Source of the DNA: Acidobacteriota bacterium
GTDB lineage: Bacteria; Acidobacteriota; Terriglobia; Bryobacterales; Bryobacteraceae
Length of the DNA: 55,061 nucleotides
Reading direction: 5' to 3'
Assembly (NCBI GenBank): GCA_016178945.1
Contig: JACOSH010000225.1
Coordinates: forward strand, 1 to 55,061
Position 1 is the first letter of the stretch; the number at the start of each line of letters is the position of its first letter. Of the stretch, positions 17,670 through 24,951 are shown in pieces. The translations under genes and the position numbers were made by a program. A model generated the notes under the pieces. It was not told the origin of the DNA. It made no database searches and saw only the letters and a program-made list of their open reading frames with translations.

Positions 17670-18032
17670 CTACCGGCTGTACGGAACCACGACGAAGCCG
17701 AACTGCCGTGGGGGGAAGTCGCGGGAGTTGCGGGTCGCCAGTTTGAGCCTGTGGGTCTGGGCGATCGCGGCTTGGAGGGCGTCGGGAAGCTTCCACCCGT
17801 GTTCGCGGCGGAGGGTTGCGGCCAGGTCGGCCACCCTGGCGTCGATCCCCAGCGTGAGGAAGCTGTCCAGAAGGTGGCGGACCGGGGCAACCGATTGCGC
17901 GTCAACGCCGGCCAGAACTTCGGCTCTCGTGATCACCGAGATGCGGCGTTGGCCTCGCACCTCCCGGAGATACGCCCGCGTCTTCATCCGCTCATCGTGC
18001 GACCGCCGCAAGGCTCGGGTCTTGTCTGTCAT
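17670..18032 (-). pseudogene. PIN-domain (VapC-like) toxin remnant lacking first catalytic Asp
   Basis: PIN-domain ribonucleases of type II toxin-antitoxin systems cut RNA with four acidic residues. This 120-residue reading (ATG 18032, overlapping the acetyltransferase stop as ATGA) keeps the middle and C-terminal blocks: ISVITRAEVLAG (conserved Glu), GIDARVADLAA, LPDALQAAIA (Asp) and LATRNSRDF (Asn/Asp). The opening block hhDTNhhh that supplies the first catalytic Asp is missing: MTDKTR runs straight into ALRRSHDERMKTRAYL. An in-frame loss of about a dozen codons would explain this. I call it an inactivated relic with moderate confidence; it could also be an active non-canonical PIN protein. 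Confidence 0.6.
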
Positions 18033-18556
18033 AACCGGCCTGAAGATTCGAGATCGGCGACGAAAGTCGCGAGCGGCATCACAAGCGTGAGCGGCTTGCT
18101 GCCCAGCGGAATAGCGCCATAGCTTGCGTACCACCTTGCAGAACGGTCATTCTTGGCATCAATGATGAGAATGACGCCGCCAACTTCAGCCGCTGCGCGC
18201 AGGCAGCGCCGTGCCGCCGCAGCGAGAAGCTGGCCGCCCAGTCCTTGCCCCTGCTGGCGGACATGTGTGGCAAGGCGCGCCAGCCTGAAGCCGGGCACAT
18301 CGTGCTGGGCCAGCCCCCGGCGCACCAGTTCCGGCGTATCGGCGTAAGCGAGAGCACCCGGAGCCAGGCTGTAGAAGCCAAGGATTGTCTTGTTGTCCGC
18401 GTCGCCGATCGCGAGGAAGGTTTTCGAGCCGCCAGACTCGTGGCTCTGGCGGGCATACCGCTGCAGGAAGTCGTTCATGGCTGCGTCGCCACAGTCGAAA
18501 AACTTCCGGTCGTGCTTTTTCGAGATCGGCTCTTCGTGCCAGGCGGGAAGCGTCAT
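18029..18556 (-). CDS. GNAT acetyltransferase toxin (TacT/AtaT-like)
   Basis: 175 aa GNAT-fold acetyltransferase of the type that acetylates aminoacyl-tRNA and stops translation. Family features: FDCGDAAMNDFLQRYARQ near the N-terminus, FYSLAPGAL strand, LARLATHVRQQGQGLGGQLL (acetyl-CoA pyrophosphate loop QGQGLG), and IIDAKNDRSARWYASYGA with the C-terminal Tyr used as general acid. It overlaps its antitoxin gene by 4 nt (ATGA) and the PIN remnant by 3 nt. The DUF1778-GNAT order is that of tacAT. Activity is autoregulated with the antitoxin in known systems; a matching operator lies upstream. Confidence 0.88.
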   Translation of the reverse strand: MTLPAWHEEPISKKHDRKFFDCGDAAMNDFLQRYARQSHESGGSKTFLAIGDADNKTILGFYSLAPGALAYADTPELVRRGLAQHDVPGFRLARLATHVRQQGQGLGGQLLAAAARRCLRAAAEVGGVILIIDAKNDRSARWYASYGAIPLGSKPLTLVMPLATFVADLESSGRL

Positions 18557-18843
18557 ACTCGCTTCTGCGACGGTTTCGGCATCGCGGCAATCGCAGCCCG
18601 CAGCTTGGCGTTCGGCGCAGGCGGGTTTTCAATCAGGTTCAGCACCATCAGGCTGTCCCGTTTGGAAAGAACAACGCGCTCGGCCGCCTCGATAACCGCC
18701 TCTGCTTCGCGCAGCGCGGCCTTCAGCACGAAGCCGGTGAGATCCGTGTTGCTCAGCGCCGCCGCTCTCACAAGCCGCGCCTTCTCCTCCGGGCGCAGCC
18801 GGATGTTCATTCGTTTGTTGTCGTCAACAGTTGCTCTGGGCAT
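18553..18843 (-). CDS. DUF1778 antitoxin (TacA-like, ribbon-helix-helix)
   Basis: 96 aa antitoxin and probable DNA-binding autorepressor. The N-terminal ribbon-helix-helix is KRMNIRLRPEEKARLVRAAA, followed by a second helix SNTDLTGFVLKAALREAE; the C-terminal half (about 50-96, SKRDSLMVLNLIENPPAPN) is the flexible segment that wraps the GNAT toxin in known DUF1778 pairs. ATG 18843 has GGAG 7 nt upstream. It is first gene of a three-gene operon with GNAT and PIN remnant. The proposed promoter and palindrome are at 18862-18903. Confidence 0.88.
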   Translation of the reverse strand: MPRATVDDNKRMNIRLRPEEKARLVRAAALSNTDLTGFVLKAALREAEAVIEAAERVVLSKRDSLMVLNLIENPPAPNAKLRAAIAAMPKPSQKRV

Positions 18844-18861
18844 GGCAGGCTCCTTTTCTCA

Positions 18862-18903
18862 TGTACTTATTCAAAGCGTACACGATTTCGAGAGTTGCGT
18901 CAA
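18862..18903 (-). promoter_or_regulatory. Promoter and palindromic operator of the toxin-antitoxin operon
   Basis: On the - strand TTGACG (18903-18898), a 17-nt spacer and TACGCT (18880-18875) make a sigma70-like promoter. A perfect inverted repeat TGTAC-N11-GTACA (18862-18882) covers the -10 box, the position expected for antitoxin autorepression. The -35 abuts a tandem pair of 11-mers at 18901-18922. Assignment of the palindrome as operator is inference. Confidence 0.55.
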
Positions 18904-18922
18904 TGTGTGAGCAATGTGTGAG
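18901..18922. repeat. Tandem 11-bp direct repeat (CAATGTGTGAG x2)
   Basis: Two exact adjacent copies of CAATGTGTGAG at 18901-18911 and 18912-18922, at the -35 of the toxin-antitoxin promoter. Could be a second regulator site or a replication slippage product; nothing else supports either. Confidence 0.6.
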
Positions 18923-19280
18923 AAATGAAGGCGAACAACTGCCGACGACATAGGCCCCTCCTCTGGCACCAAGAAGCCTTTCGGCCATCATCTCCTCGGC
19001 GAGGCGACGCTCCGCCGGCAGCCTCGACCACTGGAAGGAACACCGCGAGAAAGGCATGACAGACGAGCAAATGACTGAAGGTCATTGGCCGACAGCCACA
19101 ACGACAGACCCACCTTCAAAGGCGCAGAAACGGTCGTCATGCCCGCGAGGTTTATGGCATCGCAGGCGCAGATGGACCTGCGACGAAGCCCATGCGGAGA
19201 TTGACGCGCATCATCCCAGCCTTTAAGGATGGCGTCATTGAAAGCCCAGGCAGTCCCGACGATTACCGGATTGTGCGGGC
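18923..19280. other. Intergenic stretch without a recognisable gene
   Basis: About 360 nt between the toxin-antitoxin operon and the 3' end of the receptor gene. I see open frames on both strands but none has family character, a ribosome site or the third-position GC pattern of neighbours. Base composition is less GC-rich than the flanks. It may hold decayed mobile or toxin-antitoxin DNA; no terminal inverted repeats or transposase motifs were found, and no clear terminator for the receptor gene. Confidence 0.5.
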
Positions 19281-22200
19281 TCAGAACTGGATCTTGGCGC
19301 CGAGCTGCAACTGGCGCGGATCGTTGGCCTGTGAGAGGACGCGTCCGAAGTTGTTGCTGGACATGGTCAGGTCCGGACCTCCCCAAACCACGCGGTTAAA
19401 CAGATTGAACGCTTCGCCGCGGATATCCATGCTGATCCGCTCGCCGAACTTGAACGTGCGGGCCAGCGAGATGCTCTCGTTGAGATTCCACGGATAGCGC
19501 TGCTTGGGATTGCGAACCGTCATGGTCCCGAACCCGCTGCGCAAGACGACCGCCTTGTAGGTCCCGGACGGAAGCGAGTCAAGCTGGGCGGCGTTGAACG
19601 CCGGCAGGTTGAACCAGCGGTCCTTGTTCGGGTCGAAGTTGCCGGCGGCCGTCGCTCCACGCCAGTCGTTATAGTCGAGAACGGTCGGACGGTTGCTGGA
19701 GTTGGCGAAGATCGGGAACCCGAAGCCGGCGAACAGTTGCATCGGGGCCCCGGAGTTATATACGTGGATCCCCGCGATCCGCCAGTTGCCCACCACGTGA
19801 CTGAGCGCGCCGCTGGTCAGGTACTTTTTGCCCTTCCCGATCGGCAGCTCGTAGCTGTAGCTGAACTTGAAGTTGTGGGTCAGATCGTTGCGCGACAGCG
19901 ATTTCTCCAGGCGCCGGTTGTAGGCGTCCATCGAGCCGTTGGATCCGGCATTCAAAGTCTCGGAGTCGGTGAAAAACTTGGAGAACACGTACGAGTTGAG
20001 GAACGACAGCCCCGAGGAATAGCGTTTCTCCCACTTGACGACCAGGGCGTGGTAGGTGGAGTTGCCGCTGCGGTCGCCGCCGTCGCCGCCGGTGTTGATG
20101 GTGCGGAACTGCGGATAGGGGCGCAGGGCCTGGGCCGTTGAAAACGCCGGGTTGTAGCTGGCATAGGGGTAAGGGATTCCCGCCGCTCGCGCCGCCGGCG
20201 AATCGATGCGCGAGTTGAACAAGTTATTCGCGGCGGTATAACCCATCTGCCGCATGCTGTTGAAAAAAACGTTGGGGTTGATCTGGTTGACGTTCACCAG
20301 GTTGGTGGCCAGGTGATGTCCCAGCGACCCGCTGTAACCCAGTTCCAGAACCATGCTGCTGGAAAGCTGACGCTGAACGTTGAGGTTCAGACTGTAGTAC
20401 TCCGGGAGCCGGCCGGCATCATAGGATTGCCAATACGGGGTGTCCCGGTCGTTGTTGAAGTTCGGGACCAGGAACGGCGGCTTCGGCCAGTTCGTATATC
20501 CGTCGTCCAGCTTGAAGGCCGGGGTGAGGTTGCCATCGGTCGAGTTGAACGAGAACGATCCGATGTAGCCCTGGAAATGCGAGCTGCCGCCGGTGTTCTT
20601 CATCGAGCCGAAGGAGCGGGCGATGCTGGCGCGAAGCACCGTCTTGTCGTTGACCGTGTAGGCCGCGCCCAGGCGCGGGCCGAAGCCGTAGGGCCAGCCG
20701 TCATATAGGGTGCGCCGTCCCAGGCGCCCCGGCCCGTCACCGGCGTAGACCATCGCGCCTAAACGCCCGTTGGCGGCAGGGTTCGGCACCGTCGGATCGA
20801 AGTTGGAGTAGCCGTCCGGGAACTTGCCTTCGATGGTCGGCGGAACGTACTCCCAGCGGATCCCGTAGCTGAGCGTAAGTTTTCGGTTCACCCGCCAGTC
20901 GTCCTGCGCATAGATCGAGTAGTAGTGCCACTGGTCGGACACAAAACGCGTGGTCTCCAGGGCGGCCGAGCTGACTTGGCCCAGCAGGAACGAGGCAAAA
21001 GCGTTGCCGGAGTTGGGGGTTTGGTCCAGAGGAACGCTGGTGGCCTGGCGGCTGAAGCTGAAGTTGCCGCTGGCGGTGTGAGCGCCGTAGCCGTTGTAGT
21101 GGTCATTCTGGTAGATGAAACCGAACTTGAGGTTGTGGGAGCCGCGAGACCAGGTCAGATCGTTCGAGAAGCCAAACGTCTTGTTGTACGATCCGCCGTA
21201 CTCGGAGCGGCCCCAGGGACTGTACTCGTCGAAACGAAAGCCCGGGAACAATAGGTCGGGATCGGCTGAGTTCTTGATTCCGAGCTTGGTCCCCCACCCC
21301 TGCAGATACTGCGTGTCGTCGGCGCGGCGCACCTGGCCCCAATCGTTGAAGCCGATGGCGAAGTGATTGAGGAGGGTCGGCGATAGGGTCTTGTCATAGG
21401 TGCCGCGATAGACCCGGGTCCAGGTGTCGCCATACTGGAAGTCCTGGTTCAAGGGCTCGGGCAGCCCCGGCGGCGTGCCGCCGACGGCCAGTTGCTGAGT
21501 GCGATTCTTCTGAAACATGAAGCCCACGCGGTTGTTCTGAGTGACGTTGTGATCGCCCTTGACGCTGAACTTGTCCCAGGGATCGGTGCGGGCGCCGATG
21601 GTGGTCAGGAAGTTGCTGCGCGGATTCGGATTGAGCACGCCGGAGGGGTCCGCGGTGTTCGGGCGCATGGTGGCCAGCGGGATCACGTTCTTGGCGACGG
21701 TGCTGAAGCGGGCTTGCGGAATGGAGTTATTGGCGAAGGGGGTGCGCGTAAACCCGCCTTGGCCGTCCGGCCGTGTGGTGTCCGGGTCGTAGATGGGGAT
21801 CAGGGCGCCGGTGCGGCTCTTCCAGTTGCGGAAATCGCCCTGATACATCTCGGCCAGGGGAACCGTGTAGAAATTGGTGGGGGCGCCGGTCCGGTTGCGG
21901 AAAGCCTCGTAGGACACGAAGAAGAAGGTCTTGTCCTTGCCGTTGTAGACCTTGGGAATCCAGATCGGGCCGCCCACGGTGCCGCCGAAGTCGTGCTGTT
22001 TGTAAATAGCCCGCTTCAGGTTGTTGGCGTTGTTGAAGAACTTGTTGGCGTCGAGCGCGTTGTTGCGCAGGAACTCGTACGCGTTGCCGTGGAAAGCGTT
22101 GGTGCCCGACTTGGACACGAAGGCAAAGCCGCCGCCGCCGGCGTGGCCAAATTCGGCCTTGAACCCGTTGGTGTCGACCGCGAACTCCTGCACCGCGTCG

Positions 22201-22814
22201 ACCGACGGGGAGTTGACCATGGTCCACAGGCGCTGCTCGAAGGGGGCCGCCGGTGTGGCCGAGATTCCGTCGATCGACAGGTCCCAGCCGCCTTCCTGTC
22301 CGCCGCCGATCGAGATGTTGTAGGTATTCTTGGTTTCCGGAGCGATCAAGGAGAGATCGAGCGGGGACCGAAGCTGCCCGCCCACCACCAACGGCAGATC
22401 CTGGACGAACTTGGGAGTCACGGCGGTGTTGACCCGCGCCGAGTCCGTGGAGACCAGAGGGGCCTGCCCCAGGACTTCGACCGACTCGTTCACTTGTCCA
22501 AGAGTCAAAGCCGCGTCCACGCGCAGGATGGTGCCCGGCGTCAGGACCACGTCCTGGCGGACATAGGTCTTGAACCCGCTGGCCTCAAACTCAATCCGGT
22601 ACTGGCCGACCGGAAGCTGCGGGATGTTGTAGTCGCCCTGCGCCGAGCTGACCGTGGAGCGCTCCGCATTGGTGGCCACGTGCACGGCCTTCACCTTGGC
22701 GCCGGCCACGACGGCGCCGGACTGGTCGGTAACGGTCCCGACCACGTTGGCGCGGTCCGTCTGCGCCCACACCATAACGGCGGACGCTAACACCAGGACT
22801 AATCGAATGAACAT
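19281..22814 (-). CDS. TonB-dependent receptor, Oar-like, with carboxypeptidase-regulatory domain
   Basis: 1177 aa outer-membrane receptor of the type greatly expanded in Solibacter-like Acidobacteria. Signal peptide MFIRLVLVLASAVMVWAQ; residues 22-110 are a carboxypeptidase regulatory-like/Cna-B beta-sandwich (ANVVGTVTDQSGAVVAGAKV, GDYNIPQLPVGQYRIEFEA); a plug domain follows (about 115-260, VQDLPLVVGGQ, SIDGISATPA); the remaining 900 residues are an aromatic-rich beta-barrel ending in Gly-Ala-Lys-Ile-Gln-Phe, with a terminal Phe as expected for BAM insertion. Such receptors are linked to uptake of large glycans or peptides; ligand unknown. A good sigma70-like promoter precedes it. Confidence 0.93.
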   Translation of the reverse strand: MFIRLVLVLASAVMVWAQTDRANVVGTVTDQSGAVVAGAKVKAVHVATNAERSTVSSAQGDYNIPQLPVGQYRIEFEASGFKTYVRQDVVLTPGTILRVDAALTLGQVNESVEVLGQAPLVSTDSARVNTAVTPKFVQDLPLVVGGQLRSPLDLSLIAPETKNTYNISIGGGQEGGWDLSIDGISATPAAPFEQRLWTMVNSPSVDAVQEFAVDTNGFKAEFGHAGGGGFAFVSKSGTNAFHGNAYEFLRNNALDANKFFNNANNLKRAIYKQHDFGGTVGGPIWIPKVYNGKDKTFFFVSYEAFRNRTGAPTNFYTVPLAEMYQGDFRNWKSRTGALIPIYDPDTTRPDGQGGFTRTPFANNSIPQARFSTVAKNVIPLATMRPNTADPSGVLNPNPRSNFLTTIGARTDPWDKFSVKGDHNVTQNNRVGFMFQKNRTQQLAVGGTPPGLPEPLNQDFQYGDTWTRVYRGTYDKTLSPTLLNHFAIGFNDWGQVRRADDTQYLQGWGTKLGIKNSADPDLLFPGFRFDEYSPWGRSEYGGSYNKTFGFSNDLTWSRGSHNLKFGFIYQNDHYNGYGAHTASGNFSFSRQATSVPLDQTPNSGNAFASFLLGQVSSAALETTRFVSDQWHYYSIYAQDDWRVNRKLTLSYGIRWEYVPPTIEGKFPDGYSNFDPTVPNPAANGRLGAMVYAGDGPGRLGRRTLYDGWPYGFGPRLGAAYTVNDKTVLRASIARSFGSMKNTGGSSHFQGYIGSFSFNSTDGNLTPAFKLDDGYTNWPKPPFLVPNFNNDRDTPYWQSYDAGRLPEYYSLNLNVQRQLSSSMVLELGYSGSLGHHLATNLVNVNQINPNVFFNSMRQMGYTAANNLFNSRIDSPAARAAGIPYPYASYNPAFSTAQALRPYPQFRTINTGGDGGDRSGNSTYHALVVKWEKRYSSGLSFLNSYVFSKFFTDSETLNAGSNGSMDAYNRRLEKSLSRNDLTHNFKFSYSYELPIGKGKKYLTSGALSHVVGNWRIAGIHVYNSGAPMQLFAGFGFPIFANSSNRPTVLDYNDWRGATAAGNFDPNKDRWFNLPAFNAAQLDSLPSGTYKAVVLRSGFGTMTVRNPKQRYPWNLNESISLARTFKFGERISMDIRGEAFNLFNRVVWGGPDLTMSSNNFGRVLSQANDPRQLQLGAKIQF

Positions 22815-22873
22815 ACGCTTACCCCTTTCCTGCAGCTCTTGTTGTTGGAACGACCCGATTATCTCAGGAGGTG

Positions 22874-22902
22874 AGTATACCAGTTCGCAAGGCCGTCTTC
22901 AA
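22874..22902 (-). promoter_or_regulatory. Sigma70-like promoter of the TonB-dependent receptor gene
   Basis: On the - strand TTGAAG (22902-22897), 17-nt spacer, TATACT (22879-22874). The ATG at 22814 lies about 50 nt beyond the expected start site and has an AAAGGGG ribosome site about 6 nt upstream, so this is a conventional leadered gene, unlike several others in the window. Confidence 0.6.
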
Positions 22903-22948
22903 GAGTGCACTGAGCGTTGAGCGCTGTGTGCCGACAGCTTTGCCCGGG

Positions 22949-23410
22949 TTACTGCTTCTCAAAGACCTGGATCTGATCGAGCTCGCCCTGCGGGGCGGTG
23001 ATGTGGCGCGCGATGGTCATGGTCTTGCCGTCGGCCCCAAGCATCCACTTGTCCTTGAACGTGACGTCGTTCCCGTTGAAGTTCCCCCTGGACTCGAACA
23101 TCAGCGCCGCGCCGTCCCATTTTACCGTGCTCTTGATCTCGAAGCCCCGGTTGGTGTTGGTGCACTCCTTGCCGTCGGTGGTGTATTTTGAGTTGGTCGT
23201 AAACTCCCCCTGCTGGTTCACCACCTCGGACGCGACCTCCAGCTTCGGATCTTCGTGCGCGATCTTACTGATGAGCTTGTCCGGCGCGGGCATGGGGCCG
23301 TAGTCGCTCTTGGAGGCGTTCAGCTTCCAGGTGCCGGCGAAACTGGCCTTGTCTTGTGCGGCTGCGGCGAAGGCGCACATCACGAGCGTGAAAAGCAGGC
23401 GTCGGGTCAT
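22949..23410 (-). CDS. Secreted lipocalin-like small protein
   Basis: 153 aa exported protein. Signal peptide MTRRLLFTLVMCAFAAAAQ; mature part starts DKASFAGTWKLNASKS, the GTWKLN block frequent in small secreted acidobacterial proteins that resemble lipocalin/THAP4-like beta-barrels. The rest is strand-rich with many Thr and Lys (KSTVKWDGAALMFE, VTFKDKWMLGADGKTM). No catalytic motif; binding role possible. TATACT (23423-23418) is 7 nt before the ATG with no Shine-Dalgarno, another leaderless candidate. It follows the zinc-ribbon gene by 23 nt. Confidence 0.7.
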   Translation of the reverse strand: MTRRLLFTLVMCAFAAAAQDKASFAGTWKLNASKSDYGPMPAPDKLISKIAHEDPKLEVASEVVNQQGEFTTNSKYTTDGKECTNTNRGFEIKSTVKWDGAALMFESRGNFNGNDVTFKDKWMLGADGKTMTIARHITAPQGELDQIQVFEKQ

Positions 23411-23433
23411 GGCCTTGAGTATAGCGCAGCCGG

Positions 23434-23733
23434 TTAATCGCGGGGCAGGCCGCTCAAGTCGCTCATGTAGGCCATGGTCTTGACGCCGGAGATGTCAAAG
23501 CGCTTGCGGCAGCGCAGGTTCTTGCAGGCGACCTTGTCGTCCAGCAGCACCATGTAGCTCTGGGCCTTGGCGAACTTGGCGCGATCGCGCTCGTCGGCGC
23601 CCGGCGGCAGGCGGTCCTTCTTCTTGCGGACCATCCAGCGCAGATCGTACGATTCGGCGCTCCGGCAGTACGGGCAGTTCAACTTCAACGGCCGGGTGGT
23701 TTGAGATTCCTGGTAATAGGCGCGCTCGTCCAC
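23434..23733 (-). CDS. Small zinc-ribbon-like protein, unknown function
   Basis: 99 aa, basic, cytoplasmic. Two Cys pairs suggest one zinc site: LNCPYCRS near residue 20 and ACKNLRCRKRF near residue 75; between them lies a Lys/Arg-rich linker (MVRKKKDRLPPGADE). This resembles a split zinc ribbon as in small nucleic-acid-binding proteins. Starts 3 nt after the citrate synthase stop, so probably co-transcribed with it. No family name recognised. Confidence 0.65.
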   Translation of the reverse strand: MDERAYYQESQTTRPLKLNCPYCRSAESYDLRWMVRKKKDRLPPGADERDRAKFAKAQSYMVLLDDKVACKNLRCRKRFDISGVKTMAYMSDLSGLPRD

Positions 23734-23736
23734 GGC

Positions 23737-24858
23737 TCAGCGATCTCCCATCGCCACCCACGGCATGCCGTCGGGGTTCCCCTTGTATTCGGCTCGCGGC
23801 CGGATCAAGCGGTTGTTGTGATACTGCTCCAGTACGTGCGCGGTCCAGCCGGACATGCGGCTGATGGCGAAGACCGGCGTGAACAGGTCGATAGGGATGC
23901 CCAGCGAGTAGTAGGTGGAGGCGGAGTAGAAATCGACGTTGGCGTTGAGCTTCTTTTCGGCCTGGATGGTCTGCTCCACGCGGTTCGACATGAGAAAAAG
24001 CGCCGCGTGGCCCGTGCGCTTGCCCAGATCCTGGGAGAGCACCCGCAGGTGCGTCGCACGGGGATCCTCGGTGCGGTAGACGCGGTGCCCGAATCCGGGG
24101 ATCTTGGCTTTTCGCGCCAGCATCTCCCGGACGCGCTCCACCGCCCCGTCCGGATCGCCGACTTCAAGCAACATGCGGATGACATCTTCGTTTGCGCCTC
24201 CGTGCAGCGGCCCCTTGAGCGCGCCGATCGCGGAAGTAATGGTGGAGTAGATATCGGACAGGGTCGCCGCCGTCACCCGCGCCGCGAAGGTCGAGGCATT
24301 CAGCTCATGATCGGCGTGCAGGGTCAGGGCCACGTCAAAGGCCCGCTCCATCACTAAGTCCGGAGGCTTGCCGGTGAGGGTGTAGAGAAAGTTGGCGGCA
24401 AAGCCCAGCCCCGGATCGCCTTCCAGCACCGGCCGGCCGTTGCGCAGGCGATCGAAGGTGGAGACGATGGTGGCCGTTTGCGCCATCAGCTTGCGGGCTT
24501 TGAGGCGGTTGGCTTCCGGCGAGGAATCGCGCGCCAGCGGGTCGTGGAGGCTCAGCATCGATACGGCGGTGCGCAACACATCCATGGGAGCGGCTTGGGG
24601 CACGGAGCCGAGAAAGTCGGCCACTGGCTGCGGCAGGCCGCGCTGAGCCGCCAGTTCGGTCTTGAGCAGATCCAGCTCAGCTGGCTTGGGCAGCCGCCCG
24701 TTCCAGAGCAGGTAGATCACCTCTTCAAACGTGGCGTGCTCGGCGAGGGTATGAATATTGTAGCCGCGGTAGCTCAGGACGCCCGCATAGCCGTCGATGT
24801 AACAGATTTCGGACTCTCCGGCGACTACGCCTTCAAGGCCCGCTCCGGTGGTGCTCAT
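23737..24858 (-). CDS. Citrate synthase (type II-like short form, possibly 2-methylcitrate synthase)
   Basis: Condenses oxaloacetate with acetyl-CoA (or propionyl-CoA) in the TCA or methylcitrate cycle. ATG 24858 gives 373 aa, the length of the CitZ/PrpC group, with GAGGAAAT about 10 nt upstream; the frame is open 15 codons further but without family character. Signatures: ICYIDGYAGVLSYRGYNI, LHADHELNAST, catalytic-loop LHGGANEDV (His), GFGHRVYRTEDPRA (His-Arg) and the catalytic Asp in NVDFYSASTYY. Citrate versus methylcitrate cannot be told from the sequence; no prpB or prpD is adjacent. Confidence 0.93.
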   Translation of the reverse strand: MSTTGAGLEGVVAGESEICYIDGYAGVLSYRGYNIHTLAEHATFEEVIYLLWNGRLPKPAELDLLKTELAAQRGLPQPVADFLGSVPQAAPMDVLRTAVSMLSLHDPLARDSSPEANRLKARKLMAQTATIVSTFDRLRNGRPVLEGDPGLGFAANFLYTLTGKPPDLVMERAFDVALTLHADHELNASTFAARVTAATLSDIYSTITSAIGALKGPLHGGANEDVIRMLLEVGDPDGAVERVREMLARKAKIPGFGHRVYRTEDPRATHLRVLSQDLGKRTGHAALFLMSNRVEQTIQAEKKLNANVDFYSASTYYSLGIPIDLFTPVFAISRMSGWTAHVLEQYHNNRLIRPRAEYKGNPDGMPWVAMGDR

Positions 24859-24901
24859 CGGGATTGTTATTTCCTCTATGAGAAGCAGTTTGAGAAACTC
24901 C

Positions 24902-24943
24902 ATTGTAGGGGTGCGGCGGGGTAGGGCGCAACCGACTTATAAT
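24902..24943. promoter_or_regulatory. Divergent promoters between citrate synthase and DUF1549 genes
   Basis: - strand: TTGCGC (24931-24926), 18-nt spacer, TACAAT (24907-24902), giving a short leader for citrate synthase. + strand: a perfect TATAAT at 24938-24943, only 8 nt before the GTG start 24952, with no recognisable -35 and no Shine-Dalgarno, so the + message would start at or next to its start codon. Confidence 0.5.
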
Positions 24944-24951
24944 TAAGATCC

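Noticed and set aside
18988-19386. 132-codon - strand open frame between toxin-antitoxin operon and receptor
   Set aside because: No homology recognised, runs into the receptor 3' end in another frame, no ribosome site.
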